Assembly (NCBI GenBank): GCA_019746485.1 | Contig: JAIERW010000015.1 | Location: 1-32,500 of the forward strand | Length of the DNA: 32,500 nucleotides | Origin: Candidatus Babeliales bacterium | Lineage (GTDB): Bacteria; Babelota; Babeliae; Babelales; RVW-14 | Direction of reading: 5' to 3' | Shown here: piece after piece, positions 23,438-31,091 of the stretch | How positions within the stretch are numbered: position 1 is the first letter of the stretch | Layout of the letters: the number at the start of each line of letters is the position of its first letter | Translations under genes and position numbers: made by a program | Notes under the pieces: model-generated | The model's database searches: none | What the model was told of the DNA's origin: nothing | The model's input: only the letters and a program-made list of their open reading frames with translations

Positions 23438-24775
23438 TTATCGCGCTAAATAGTCTTGCTTGGTTGCTTCGTAATTTTTGAGCATTTCTGCATAAATCTT
23501 TGGCCCCGCTGTATTCATGATATTTTGCATCATGGCAAAATCTTTTGGGTCTACTTCTTGGCCACAAAATTCGCCAGGGAGTCCTAGTGTTATATGCTTT
23601 TTTACAAGATCACCTTCTTGATTTAGTGGTATTTTAGGCGTTTTCCAGCCGCCGCCCAGCAACGTGACTGAGATAGTATCTTTTTCGTGAGTTATCAAAA
23701 AAGCTAAACGTAGTGTCGGGTTATAGTCATTGTCGTTTATCGTGATTGTTTGTGATTCTACAAATTCTTCAATAATAAAAGAATCGCTTTTGTTGGTAAG
23801 CCAATAATCAATATTGTTTTGTCCGGTTTTTTTGTTTTTATGTGTTGGCTCAAAAATAAGCTTTAATGTTGTATCAAGGTCTTCTTTCATTACTACCGTA
23901 ACGCCGCCGCTCCAGGTGCCATCGGTTGGTTTGATAACGTACATATCACGGCCAAATTCTTGAATAATTTCAGAAGCCAAATCTGGTGTATATATTTTTT
24001 TGTATATTTTCCAGCGAGGTTTAAATTCTTGAGTTTCAGGGCTTAAAAAAACGCGGGACATAAGATCTTTATCGCCCGTAAACCATTGAGAAATGTCATT
24101 GAGCCATAAAAAATTGGGATAGTTTTGCTTAAAATTTTCGGTGATGCAGTGGGCTTGTTTAAAAGTGGTTCCAATACCAGGATTGTAGATAATAATACCG
24201 CCATAATTGTTGATAGCTGATGGGTTGGATAAATATTTTTTGCTGCTTTTTCCAAAAACGGGATCTTGAATAAGATCATCTAAACTTTTGTAGTATGCGT
24301 AGCCTTGCGCAAAAAAACTTTCTAAGTCTAGAGCGTTTGTTTTATGTGTTGGTCCAACAAGCCAAACAGGAATATTAAATTGTTTGGTGTAGGTCCAAAA
24401 TGCTTTCCAAAATGGACAGTAAGCATTGTATTTTTTACCGTCAACAAGTACGTTATACACACTTGGCGAGACGCCAGGCACGGGATTAAGTTCACAAATT
24501 TTTAGCTCGCCTTTATTGTATTTTATATCTGCACAAAAGTAAGCCAGGCTTGCTTTGCTTGCGGAGTTAATGTTTGTTGATACGGCGTATGTTCTTTTTA
24601 AAATTGACGCGATAGCATAATCATCAAAATAGTTATCAGGGTTTTGTGATTGTGTATTGTAAAATTTTTCTAATATTGGATTGATAGTGTTGTTGCCCGG
24701 GTCGAAGAGCTCTTGAGCTGTGCACATGGTTATGTTTATGACAAGAATTAAAAATAATAAGTTTATTATTTTCAT
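23438..24775 (-). CDS. Exported ATP-grasp-like protein, copy 4 (variant glycine loop)
   Basis: A 445-aa family member, the second gene of a two-gene - strand unit: its ATG (24775) overlaps the stop of copy 5 in ATGA. The signal peptide is MKIINLLFLILVINITMCTA. It keeps the shared blocks (LAYFCADIKYNKGELKICEL; FWTYTKQFNIP; NYPNFLWLNDIS) but diverges in the motifs: YVIKPTDGTWSGGV (279-292) in place of NSGRGNGV, FIIEEF (333-338), YNPTLR (351-356) and GGWKTPKIPL. The binding Lys and the EE hinge remain. It may use a different substrate or be losing activity. Confidence 0.63.
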   Translation of the reverse strand: MKIINLLFLILVINITMCTAQELFDPGNNTINPILEKFYNTQSQNPDNYFDDYAIASILKRTYAVSTNINSASKASLAYFCADIKYNKGELKICELNPVPGVSPSVYNVLVDGKKYNAYCPFWKAFWTYTKQFNIPVWLVGPTHKTNALDLESFFAQGYAYYKSLDDLIQDPVFGKSSKKYLSNPSAINNYGGIIIYNPGIGTTFKQAHCITENFKQNYPNFLWLNDISQWFTGDKDLMSRVFLSPETQEFKPRWKIYKKIYTPDLASEIIQEFGRDMYVIKPTDGTWSGGVTVVMKEDLDTTLKLIFEPTHKNKKTGQNNIDYWLTNKSDSFIIEEFVESQTITINDNDYNPTLRLAFLITHEKDTISVTLLGGGWKTPKIPLNQEGDLVKKHITLGLPGEFCGQEVDPKDFAMMQNIMNTAGPKIYAEMLKNYEATKQDYLAR

Positions 24776-26004
24776 GACTTCCGTTCCTTTCGTGCTTTAA
24801 GCATACCTAAATGCATGCGGGGCAAGAGGTAACCGAGTGATTTTTTTACTTGTGTCATATCGCGAGGGCTGATAGGAATACCAACATAAAAAGGTCCTTG
24901 AAAAGGAATGGTAACGTTTTGTTCAATTAACGAAGCATGTGGATCATCAACTGATTTAAGCGGTATCTTCCAGAAACCGCCAAACACAGTCAGGGAGATA
25001 ATGCCTGTGTTGTTGGTAAGACCAAACACAATACGCATGGTTGGTTGATAGCGCCGTTTTTCACGCGTAATCAAATGGGACGTAGCAAATTCTTCTACAA
25101 TAAATGAATCGCTTTTGTCGCGCTTCCAATGACTCAAAGAGCGATGAGCGCTTAATGGAATAGTATGGTGATCTTCTAAAATAAGCTTAAGCAGTTCATC
25201 AAGATCTTCTTTTTTTATAATATTTACGCCGCGGCTTTGCATAGATTTGAGTGGTTTAATAACTACAATGTCGCCAGGCAGGTCATAAGAAATTTTTTGT
25301 GCAAGATCAGGAGAGTATTTTTTTGGATAAACATGCCAGCCTGGTTTAAATTCTTGTAGGCCATTTTGCTCAAGCAGTTTTGCTGTTTCATGTTTGGCCG
25401 TGTAGGAGCGTGAGGCATCGTTGAGAAATAAAAAGTTCGGATATTTTTTTTGAAATTTTTTGCGGTCGCGGTAAGACTCTCCCTTGGGGCGGCGATAAAT
25501 GATAATCCCTGCATGATCTTGAATTGAAGGATTGTTTGGCAATCGTTTTTTTGCCTGGTCCTGAAAGAGTGATTTTTTTTCTAAATCTTTTAAACTTCGT
25601 GCGCGCTTGCCGTCAAGTGCTTTGAATGAGTGGTAGGTCATGCGATGTTTTTCGGCGATCCAGCCTACAAACCAAACCGGAATAGTAAATTTGTTTAGAT
25701 AAGGCCATAGTACGTTCCAGTACGGCGATACCATAGTTTCTTGTTTGCCGCGAACAAAAACTTGTGAATCGGTAAGCCCTGCATGCGTACTGGCGCCAAG
25801 TTCGCATATTTTTACATTGCCGTTATTAAACTTAAAGTCAATAAAAAGAAAGCTTATGTCGGGTGCAAGATACCCCTGATCTTTTGTTGTAAGATTAAAG
25901 GTTTCGCATAAAAGTGTATCGATATTTTTATCGTAAGTTGGAACACTTAAAACAGTTTCTGAATAAAGAAAAAATATCGCTAAAACGATAATATATTGCT
26001 TCAT
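24772..26004 (-). CDS. Exported ATP-grasp-like protein, copy 5
   Basis: A 410-aa family member, promoter-proximal in the two-gene - strand unit. ATG 26004 follows AAAGG at 5-base spacing; the signal peptide is residues 1-20 (SETVLS). It has PDISFLFIDFKFNNGNVKICELG, VLWPYLNKFTIPVWFVG, KKYPNFLFLNDAS and the C-terminal motifs VVIKP (247-251), a shortened glycine loop SMQSRGV (254-260), FIVEEF (301-306), YQPTMR (319-324) and FWKIPLKS. Loop changes suggest a different ligand position from copies 2 and 3. It is divergent from the exported decarboxylase at 26120. Confidence 0.64.
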   Translation of the reverse strand: MKQYIIVLAIFFLYSETVLSVPTYDKNIDTLLCETFNLTTKDQGYLAPDISFLFIDFKFNNGNVKICELGASTHAGLTDSQVFVRGKQETMVSPYWNVLWPYLNKFTIPVWFVGWIAEKHRMTYHSFKALDGKRARSLKDLEKKSLFQDQAKKRLPNNPSIQDHAGIIIYRRPKGESYRDRKKFQKKYPNFLFLNDASRSYTAKHETAKLLEQNGLQEFKPGWHVYPKKYSPDLAQKISYDLPGDIVVIKPLKSMQSRGVNIIKKEDLDELLKLILEDHHTIPLSAHRSLSHWKRDKSDSFIVEEFATSHLITREKRRYQPTMRIVFGLTNNTGIISLTVFGGFWKIPLKSVDDPHASLIEQNVTIPFQGPFYVGIPISPRDMTQVKKSLGYLLPRMHLGMLKARKERKS

Positions 26005-26052
26005 ACAACCTTTCAGTTTAAAACAAAATCAAGGATTACTGATTCAATTTTT

Positions 26053-26061
26053 AAGATAGCA
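26053..26061 (-). promoter_or_regulatory. Extended -10 promoter of the copy 5/copy 4 unit
   Basis: On the - strand TGC followed by TATCTT (26058-26053), 48 bases before the ATG. No convincing -35; the region upstream is A/T runs. Confidence 0.4.
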
Positions 26062-26119
26062 GTAGTTTTTTTAAAAAAAAGAAATTTATTGATAACGCAA
26101 TAAAAAGAGGGAGAAGCTG

Positions 26120-27703
26120 ATGAAAAAAAAGCGATTAGTGGTCTGGGCTCTTATAAATTTGGCAACAGTCGTTTCGGTGCGTGCAGACAGAGAAGGTTTT
26201 ATTGAGCAAGCGTGCGAGCTTTTTCGAGAATATGTTATTGGTAATGAAAAAAAAGAAATGCCGGTGGTTGTGCCGTTGAGTCCTGCTATTTTGCAAAAAA
26301 AAATTGATCTAGCGATAGGTTTACAAGCAAAATCTGAGAGTCAATTGCTCGACTTAATGACTAAGTACTTAAAATATAGCGTGAGGACCAATCATAAAAA
26401 GTTTTGTAACCAAACGTTTTCCGGTTCGTCTGATGCTGCTTTGTTGGGCGAGGTTATTACCGCTCTTTCAAATACGTCGATGTATACGTACGAAGCGGCG
26501 CCGGTTGCAACGCTGATTGAAGCAACGCTCTTAAATAAATTATGTTCGTTAGTTGGTTTTGAAAATGGTGAGGGCACGTTTGTTACCGGTGGCAGCAATG
26601 CAAACTTGGTAGCGCTTTTGGCTGCGCGTAATGCCTTCTTGCCACGTGTTAAAGCAGAAGGGCTTTATCGAAATCGCGATGAGCTCGTGCTGTTTGTTTC
26701 TGACCAAGCGCATTATTCATTTCAAAAGGCAGCGCACCTGCTGGGGCTTGGAGAAAATAATGTTGTATCTGTTGCTACCAATGAGCAGGGCCGCATGCGC
26801 GTTGATGCGCTTGAAGATGCTCTTCAGCAGACTTTAAACGAAGGAAAGATTCCCTTTTTTGTTGCAGCAACTATTGGCACCACCGTTCTTGGCGCCATTG
26901 ATCCACTGATTGATATTGTTCCTGTTGCGCGACAATATAACTTGTGGCTGCACGTTGATGCGGCCTTTGGTGGCGCCAACCTTTTGTCGTCAACGCGGCG
27001 TGTGCTTTTGGCAGGCATTGAGCAAGCGCATTCGGTAGCGTGGGACTTTCACAAAGTGTTGTCGGTGCCTCTTATTTGCTCTGCTATTTTGTTTAACAAA
27101 GAAGGTATTTTGCTCGATATCAATAAAGTGAGTGGGACCGAGTATATATTTCACGAAGGGCCCGACACTTTTGATCTTGGGCATTTTTCGTTGCAGTGCG
27201 GTAGGCGTGTTGATGCGCTTAAACTGTGGTTAGACTGGCAAGCGCATGGTGACCGTGGTTATGAGCAAAAAATTGATTCTTTGGTTAATTTGGCGGCGTA
27301 TGCGCGTCGCATTATTCAAGCAGAGCCTATTTTGTATTTGATTTGCATGCCCGACTGGCTACCTGTTTGTTTTCAATATGTGCCTTCATGTTTTTCTTTC
27401 GACCGTGAGCAAGACAGAAAAGATATAGATTTTTTTAATGCTGAGTTGCGCAAACGTTTGGTTAAGCGTGGGCGTTGGATGATCAACTATTCGTGGGTTA
27501 AAGAGCGTATTGTATTGAGATTGACAATGGTAAACCCAACATTAACCAATAACGATGTAGATGATTTTTTTAGCGAAGTTATGAGTATTGGTAAAGAGCT
27601 TGAGAAAGATTATCTTAATTCTTTTGCACGACGTGATCGTGCTCATGTTGAGCGTTTGCATCAAAAACTGATACGTAAAGCTTTGCTTGCGGTTGAAGAG
27701 TAA
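26120..27703 (+). CDS. Exported group II PLP-dependent amino-acid decarboxylase
   Basis: A 527-aa protein of the glutamate/aromatic/cysteine-sulfinate decarboxylase family (PF00282 type). Visible features are NQTFSGSSDAALLGE and SMYTYEAAPVATLIE near the N-terminal third, FVTGGSNANLVAL, H198 in SDQAHYSFQKAAHLLG (PLP-ring stacking His), D280 in HVDAAFGGA (PLP N1) and Schiff-base K312 in DFHKVLSVPL. Substrate cannot be decided by eye. The start at ATG 26120 follows GAGGGAG, and residues 1-22 (ending VRA) form a signal peptide, which is unusual for this cytoplasmic family. Cysteine dioxygenase at 29281 makes cysteine sulfinate, so that substrate is worth testing. Confidence 0.88.
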   Translation: MKKKRLVVWALINLATVVSVRADREGFIEQACELFREYVIGNEKKEMPVVVPLSPAILQKKIDLAIGLQAKSESQLLDLMTKYLKYSVRTNHKKFCNQTFSGSSDAALLGEVITALSNTSMYTYEAAPVATLIEATLLNKLCSLVGFENGEGTFVTGGSNANLVALLAARNAFLPRVKAEGLYRNRDELVLFVSDQAHYSFQKAAHLLGLGENNVVSVATNEQGRMRVDALEDALQQTLNEGKIPFFVAATIGTTVLGAIDPLIDIVPVARQYNLWLHVDAAFGGANLLSSTRRVLLAGIEQAHSVAWDFHKVLSVPLICSAILFNKEGILLDINKVSGTEYIFHEGPDTFDLGHFSLQCGRRVDALKLWLDWQAHGDRGYEQKIDSLVNLAAYARRIIQAEPILYLICMPDWLPVCFQYVPSCFSFDREQDRKDIDFFNAELRKRLVKRGRWMINYSWVKERIVLRLTMVNPTLTNNDVDDFFSEVMSIGKELEKDYLNSFARRDRAHVERLHQKLIRKALLAVEE

Positions 27704-27733
27704 TAATAACTTTAACGATTAAAAGATTTGAGG

Positions 27734-27748
27734 TACGCTGCCAGCGTA
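27734..27748. repeat. Perfect 7-1-7 palindrome before the ferritin operon
   Basis: TACGCTG, one C, CAGCGTA. The centre is too small for a full hairpin, and the T run is 12 bases further on, so it looks more like a dimeric-regulator operator than a terminator. It lies 30 bases before the first gene of the operon. Confidence 0.4.
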
Positions 27749-27778
27749 GATAGGTGTCGCTTTTTTTGAAAGGTTTGC

Positions 27779-28735
27779 ATGTTTGCCGCTAGATTTTTAT
27801 CGCTTGTTTTTTTGCTGCTGGCTTTTTTCCCCTCCTGTTCTTTTTTTTCGCACGATAAGCACGATGTTGTAGCTACCGATAGTTGTTACACAGTTGCTGT
27901 TGACCAGACAGCAAATCTGAATAAAGATTTACTTGCTTTGCTTGAGTTTATGAATATTAAGCACGATGGTTCGTTGGCCGACGTTGTGGCAAAAACACAA
28001 GCTCAGTGGTTGCGGGCTGCAGGCAAAGAGCGCTGGGAAATGCCTGAGCTGCTTGTAACTGGGCAGACTGAATTTTTATCTATTCTGAGACGACTTGGCT
28101 TTATTGCAGAGCTGCAACCAACAAAAAACAGCTATGATTATGCATTACTTTTGGGAGCAACGCTCTCTAGAGTACGGCTTCGTCTGGGACATCTTGTTAC
28201 TTTATGGAATCAGGGGATTCGTTTTGATAGGCTGGTACTTCTTGGCGGTCAGCGTGTTTTAGAAAAAAATTTTGAGGGAGAGGCTGCTTTGTTGGATCGT
28301 AGCAACACAGATTTGCCAATCAGAAAAGAGTGGCAGTTTACGAGAACTATTCCAACAACCGAGATTGAGATGATGCGTTGTGTGTATGATCAAGCCGACA
28401 TGCCTGAACTGATGAGAAAAGTGCCCGTTACTTTTGTTGACAGTCTCATGAGGCAGCGTGCTGATGGTGCGTTGGTTCGTCCAACAACAATTGATACGAT
28501 CAATGATTGGCTTGTGATGAGCCCGCAAGCAGGTTCGTGTCTGGTGCTCTCAAACCAGCCATATGTTCTCTATCAACATTCGGTAGTACAAACAGCGTTG
28601 CCACAGGAATTTTATGTAGAAACGGTTGGTAAGGCAGTTGATGAAGAAGACGACAATAACGCAGTCTATTTAGATACGGTTGCTCGTTGGCTTTATCAAG
28701 AAAAACAGCGGTTGGAACAAAAGAAAAACAAATAA
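27779..28735 (+). CDS. Lipoprotein-like exported protein of unknown function
   Basis: I do not recognise this 318-aa protein. ATG 27779 follows GAAAGG at 5-base spacing. The N-terminus is strongly hydrophobic and ends in FPSC (Cys20), a weak lipobox, so it is either a lipoprotein or a plain exported protein. The middle contains YALLLGATLSRVRLRLGHL and, about 20 residues later, FDRLVLLGGQRVLEKN, which faintly recalls the strand-loop pattern of DUF218/SanA-like proteins; the match is too weak to name. The C-terminus is charged (QEKQRLEQKKNK). It is the first gene of the five-gene operon, and its stop codon overlaps the ribosome site of the ferritin gene. Confidence 0.7.
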   Translation: MFAARFLSLVFLLLAFFPSCSFFSHDKHDVVATDSCYTVAVDQTANLNKDLLALLEFMNIKHDGSLADVVAKTQAQWLRAAGKERWEMPELLVTGQTEFLSILRRLGFIAELQPTKNSYDYALLLGATLSRVRLRLGHLVTLWNQGIRFDRLVLLGGQRVLEKNFEGEAALLDRSNTDLPIRKEWQFTRTIPTTEIEMMRCVYDQADMPELMRKVPVTFVDSLMRQRADGALVRPTTIDTINDWLVMSPQAGSCLVLSNQPYVLYQHSVVQTALPQEFYVETVGKAVDEEDDNNAVYLDTVARWLYQEKQRLEQKKNK

Positions 28736-28744
28736 GGAGTTTTT

Positions 28745-29257
28745 ATGTCAACATCATTAGTAACAAAATTTTCTGAAAAATGTGTGAAAGCAACTAATAA
28801 TCAAATTAATGCTGAGCTTAATGCTGGTTATGTGTACCACGCTTTGTCTATTTATTTTAGCCGACACGATGTAGCGCTGCCCAACGTTGCAGCATTTTTT
28901 AAACGTTCAAGTGTTGAAGAGCAAGAGCATGCAGGTAAATTAATAGACTATCTTAATCAGCGTGGTGGGCAGGTTGTTTTAAGTGATATTCAGGCGCCAA
29001 AAATTACCAACGTAAGCCTGCTTCAAGCATTTGAAAAGGCGCTTGTTCTTGAAAAAGATGTTCATAAAAAACTTATCGCTTTGCGTGAGCTTTCAGACAA
29101 AGAAGGTGAGTATCACTTTACCGCATATTTGGAAGAAGATTTTTTAACTGAACAAATTCGTGCAGAACATGATTTGGTGAGTTTTATAACTACGATCAAG
29201 CGCATGGGTACTGGTCTTGGCGAAGTTTTGTTTGATCGCGAATTGGCCGCAAAATAG
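28745..29257 (+). CDS. Ferritin, eukaryote-like H-type
   Basis: Stores iron as a 24-subunit cage and oxidises Fe(II) at a ferroxidase centre. The 170-aa protein has all centre residues of the H chain: E24 (INAE), E59 and H62 (EEQEHAGKL), E103 (LEKDV) and Q137 (TEQI). Several stretches follow animal/protist ferritin rather than bacterial FtnA: YFSRHDVALPNVAAFF, YLNQRGGQVVLSDIQAP and the C-terminal TGLGEVLFDRELAAK. ATG 28745 has a TAAGGAG site overlapping the upstream stop. No signal peptide, so it is cytoplasmic. It shares the operon with an iron-dependent dioxygenase. Confidence 0.95.
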   Translation: MSTSLVTKFSEKCVKATNNQINAELNAGYVYHALSIYFSRHDVALPNVAAFFKRSSVEEQEHAGKLIDYLNQRGGQVVLSDIQAPKITNVSLLQAFEKALVLEKDVHKKLIALRELSDKEGEYHFTAYLEEDFLTEQIRAEHDLVSFITTIKRMGTGLGEVLFDRELAAK

Positions 29258-29280
29258 TATGAGCTGAAAAAGGAGTGGAG

Positions 29281-29874
29281 ATGAGTAGAGAAGGTGGAAA
29301 CAAGGGTCAATATCTCATTGAGCCTAGTTTTGAGATCAGTGAATTTATTGAGAAAATTAATAAATTGTCGTATGAAAATTTTCCAATCGATCAAGTGCTC
29401 AGACTTTTGCAAAAAGAAGCTCCAACGTTGGCAATGTTGGAGCCCTATATCTTTTTTTCTAATGCGCGCTACACGCGTAATTTAATTCATAAAGCGCCAG
29501 ACTTTGATCTTTTGCTGTTGTGCTGGGGGCCAGGCCAACACAGCCCGGTGCATGGACATGAAGGACAAAAGTGTTGGATGAAAGTGCTTGATGGCAGGCT
29601 TGAATTTACTGATTACCAAGAAGAACCTCCTCATGAGCGCCGCCTTTTAAGTCCTTTAACAGTCAACATTGGAGAAGCTGGCTATGTTGATGGTCCTGCG
29701 GGCATTCATGCAGTTGGCAATGCTTTTGATATTCCTGCAATATCTTTGCATTTGTATGCGTTGCCTTTTGAGCAGTGCGATGTTTATAATCTTGATTTGA
29801 ATGAAAAACATAAAGTTTCGCTTACCTATCACACAATTCATGGGAAAATAGTAGCGCCTGAAGAGTTGCGATAG
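29281..29874 (+). CDS. Cysteine dioxygenase (Cys-Tyr cofactor type)
   Basis: Oxidises L-cysteine to cysteine sulfinate with O2 at a mononuclear iron. The 197-aa cupin has the three iron ligands H91 and H93 (HGH) and H143 (GIHAV), the substrate Arg in YTRNLIHK (R66), and both residues of the thioether cofactor of mammalian CDO: C98, five residues after the second His, and Y159 in SLHLYA. Many bacterial CDOs have Gly at the Cys position, so this looks eukaryote-like. ATG 29281 is six bases from AAAAGGAG; the in-frame GTG at 29275 is too close. It is cytoplasmic and 23 bases from the ferritin gene. Confidence 0.93.
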   Translation: MSREGGNKGQYLIEPSFEISEFIEKINKLSYENFPIDQVLRLLQKEAPTLAMLEPYIFFSNARYTRNLIHKAPDFDLLLLCWGPGQHSPVHGHEGQKCWMKVLDGRLEFTDYQEEPPHERRLLSPLTVNIGEAGYVDGPAGIHAVGNAFDIPAISLHLYALPFEQCDVYNLDLNEKHKVSLTYHTIHGKIVAPEELR

Positions 29875-29899
29875 TTCGTTTTTTTGAGTAGGAGTTTGA

Positions 29900-30388
29900 A
29901 TGAAGAATGTATTGAAGGTATTTTTACTTGCTTGTTTGGTAACGGTTCAAATTGAAGCACAGCCAGTATTGCAAAATCTTGACGAACAAGAGTTTGTTCA
30001 ACTTGTTAAACAACTTGAACAAAAGGGCATTTCTGAACAAGAAGTTGTAGGACATCTTAATGAGCTTATGCTTGCTCATAGTTGTCCGCAAAAAATGCGC
30101 GCAACGTTTTTTGGTAGTGGCTTTGTGAGTATGGTGTGTGTTTTGCTTGCCTTTTGGAAAGGTGCTGAGATTTTTGATACCTGGAAAAAAGATTATTTAG
30201 CAAAGCATGTAACCGGTCTTTCTCAAGATAGGCAGCTTAAAAGTGATATGAAAACGTTGGAAAGAGTTTTGTGTTGTGTGTTTGCGCTTTCATCTGCTTT
30301 TGGTTTAGGTATTACAGCTGAGTGCTTATCAAAGTTGTGGGATCATTATTGTTGTAATGAAGCAGACGATATCCCAACAGTGTTTTAA
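29900..30388 (+). CDS. Small exported or membrane protein of unknown function
   Basis: A 162-aa product with an apparent signal peptide (MKNVLKVFLLACLVTVQIEA) and two further hydrophobic segments (about residues 72-90, SGFVSMVCVLLAFW, and 122-141, VLCCVFALSSAFGLGIT), with Cys residues near each. Between them is a charged loop. No domain recognised. The ATG follows TAGGAG at about 5-base spacing. It lies between cysteine dioxygenase and the PEBP-like gene in the same operon (gaps 25 and 17 bases), but this does not define a job. Confidence 0.7.
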   Translation: MKNVLKVFLLACLVTVQIEAQPVLQNLDEQEFVQLVKQLEQKGISEQEVVGHLNELMLAHSCPQKMRATFFGSGFVSMVCVLLAFWKGAEIFDTWKKDYLAKHVTGLSQDRQLKSDMKTLERVLCCVFALSSAFGLGITAECLSKLWDHYCCNEADDIPTVF

Positions 30389-30405
30389 AAAAGTGGGGAG
30401 GGGTT

Positions 30406-30987
30406 ATGGTAGTGAGTCGAAGAATAGTTTTTACTTTTTGTTTAATGACAGGTTTTTATGCTCACACAGCGCATGATGCGCCGTCAACGCAGGGAGAGGT
30501 TATGAACGTTGTGCAACAGGTTTTAACGGTAACGAGCTCAGCATTTAAGGCTGGTGAGCCAATTCCGCAGCAGTATTCGTGTGATGGAGCCAATAGATCC
30601 CCACAGCTTTCGTGGGACAATGTGCCACAAGAAACGCAAAGTTTTGTGCTTTTTTGCGATGACCCGGATGCTCCGGGAAAAACGTGGGTGCACTGGGTAG
30701 CTTACAATATTCCTGCCAACTCGACCGGACTTTCAGAAAATATTGAGCAAGGCAAAGAAGAGTTTGACAACGGCATGCGGCAGGGCAAATCTGACTTTGG
30801 TAAAATTGGGTATGGTGGACCATGTCCACCATCTGGTGTGCATCGCTATTTTTTTAAAGTGTATGCACTTTCAAAAAAACTTGATCTAGCTCCTGGTGCT
30901 ACAAAAAAAGTTGTTGAAGTTGCTATGCAAGGTTTAGTTATTGGCGCTGGGCAATTGATGGGAACCTACGCACGTTCTCGTGACTAG
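30406..30987 (+). CDS. Exported YbhB/YbcL-type PEBP-like protein
   Basis: A 193-aa protein with a signal peptide (MVVSRRIVFTFCLMTGFYAHTA) and one domain of the phosphatidylethanolamine-binding (Raf-kinase inhibitor-like) family. Conserved features are YSCDGANRSPQLSWDNVP, the ligand-site DDPDAPGKTWVHWVAYNIP, and the family block GYGGPCPPSGVHRYFFKVYAL. Biochemical roles of bacterial members are poorly defined. ATG 30406 follows GGGGAGGGG at short spacing; an in-frame internal ATG at 30502 would remove the signal peptide. It is the last gene of the operon. Confidence 0.9.
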   Translation: MVVSRRIVFTFCLMTGFYAHTAHDAPSTQGEVMNVVQQVLTVTSSAFKAGEPIPQQYSCDGANRSPQLSWDNVPQETQSFVLFCDDPDAPGKTWVHWVAYNIPANSTGLSENIEQGKEEFDNGMRQGKSDFGKIGYGGPCPPSGVHRYFFKVYALSKKLDLAPGATKKVVEVAMQGLVIGAGQLMGTYARSRD

Positions 30988-31010
30988 GGCTGCAAGAAGT
31001 CTCTTTTTTT

Positions 31011-31045
31011 AAGAATTATTGAGCGTTCAAGGCTCTTTTTCTTAT
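31011..31045 (+). terminator. Probable weak terminator after the PEBP-like gene
   Basis: GAGC (31021-31024) pairs with GCTC (31032-31035) around a 7-nt loop, followed by a T run, with outer AAGAA/TTCTT arms. The stem is short. It would end the five-gene operon before the ABC transporter. Confidence 0.4.
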
Positions 31046-31091
31046 GCTTATTAAGCTTGCATATGAGCTTTAAAGTAAAGAAAGGGAGCCT

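Noticed and set aside
27734..27767. Palindrome plus T run as an intrinsic terminator of the decarboxylase gene
   Set aside because: The usable stem is only 5 bp and the T run is 12 bases away, so it does not have the geometry of a terminator.
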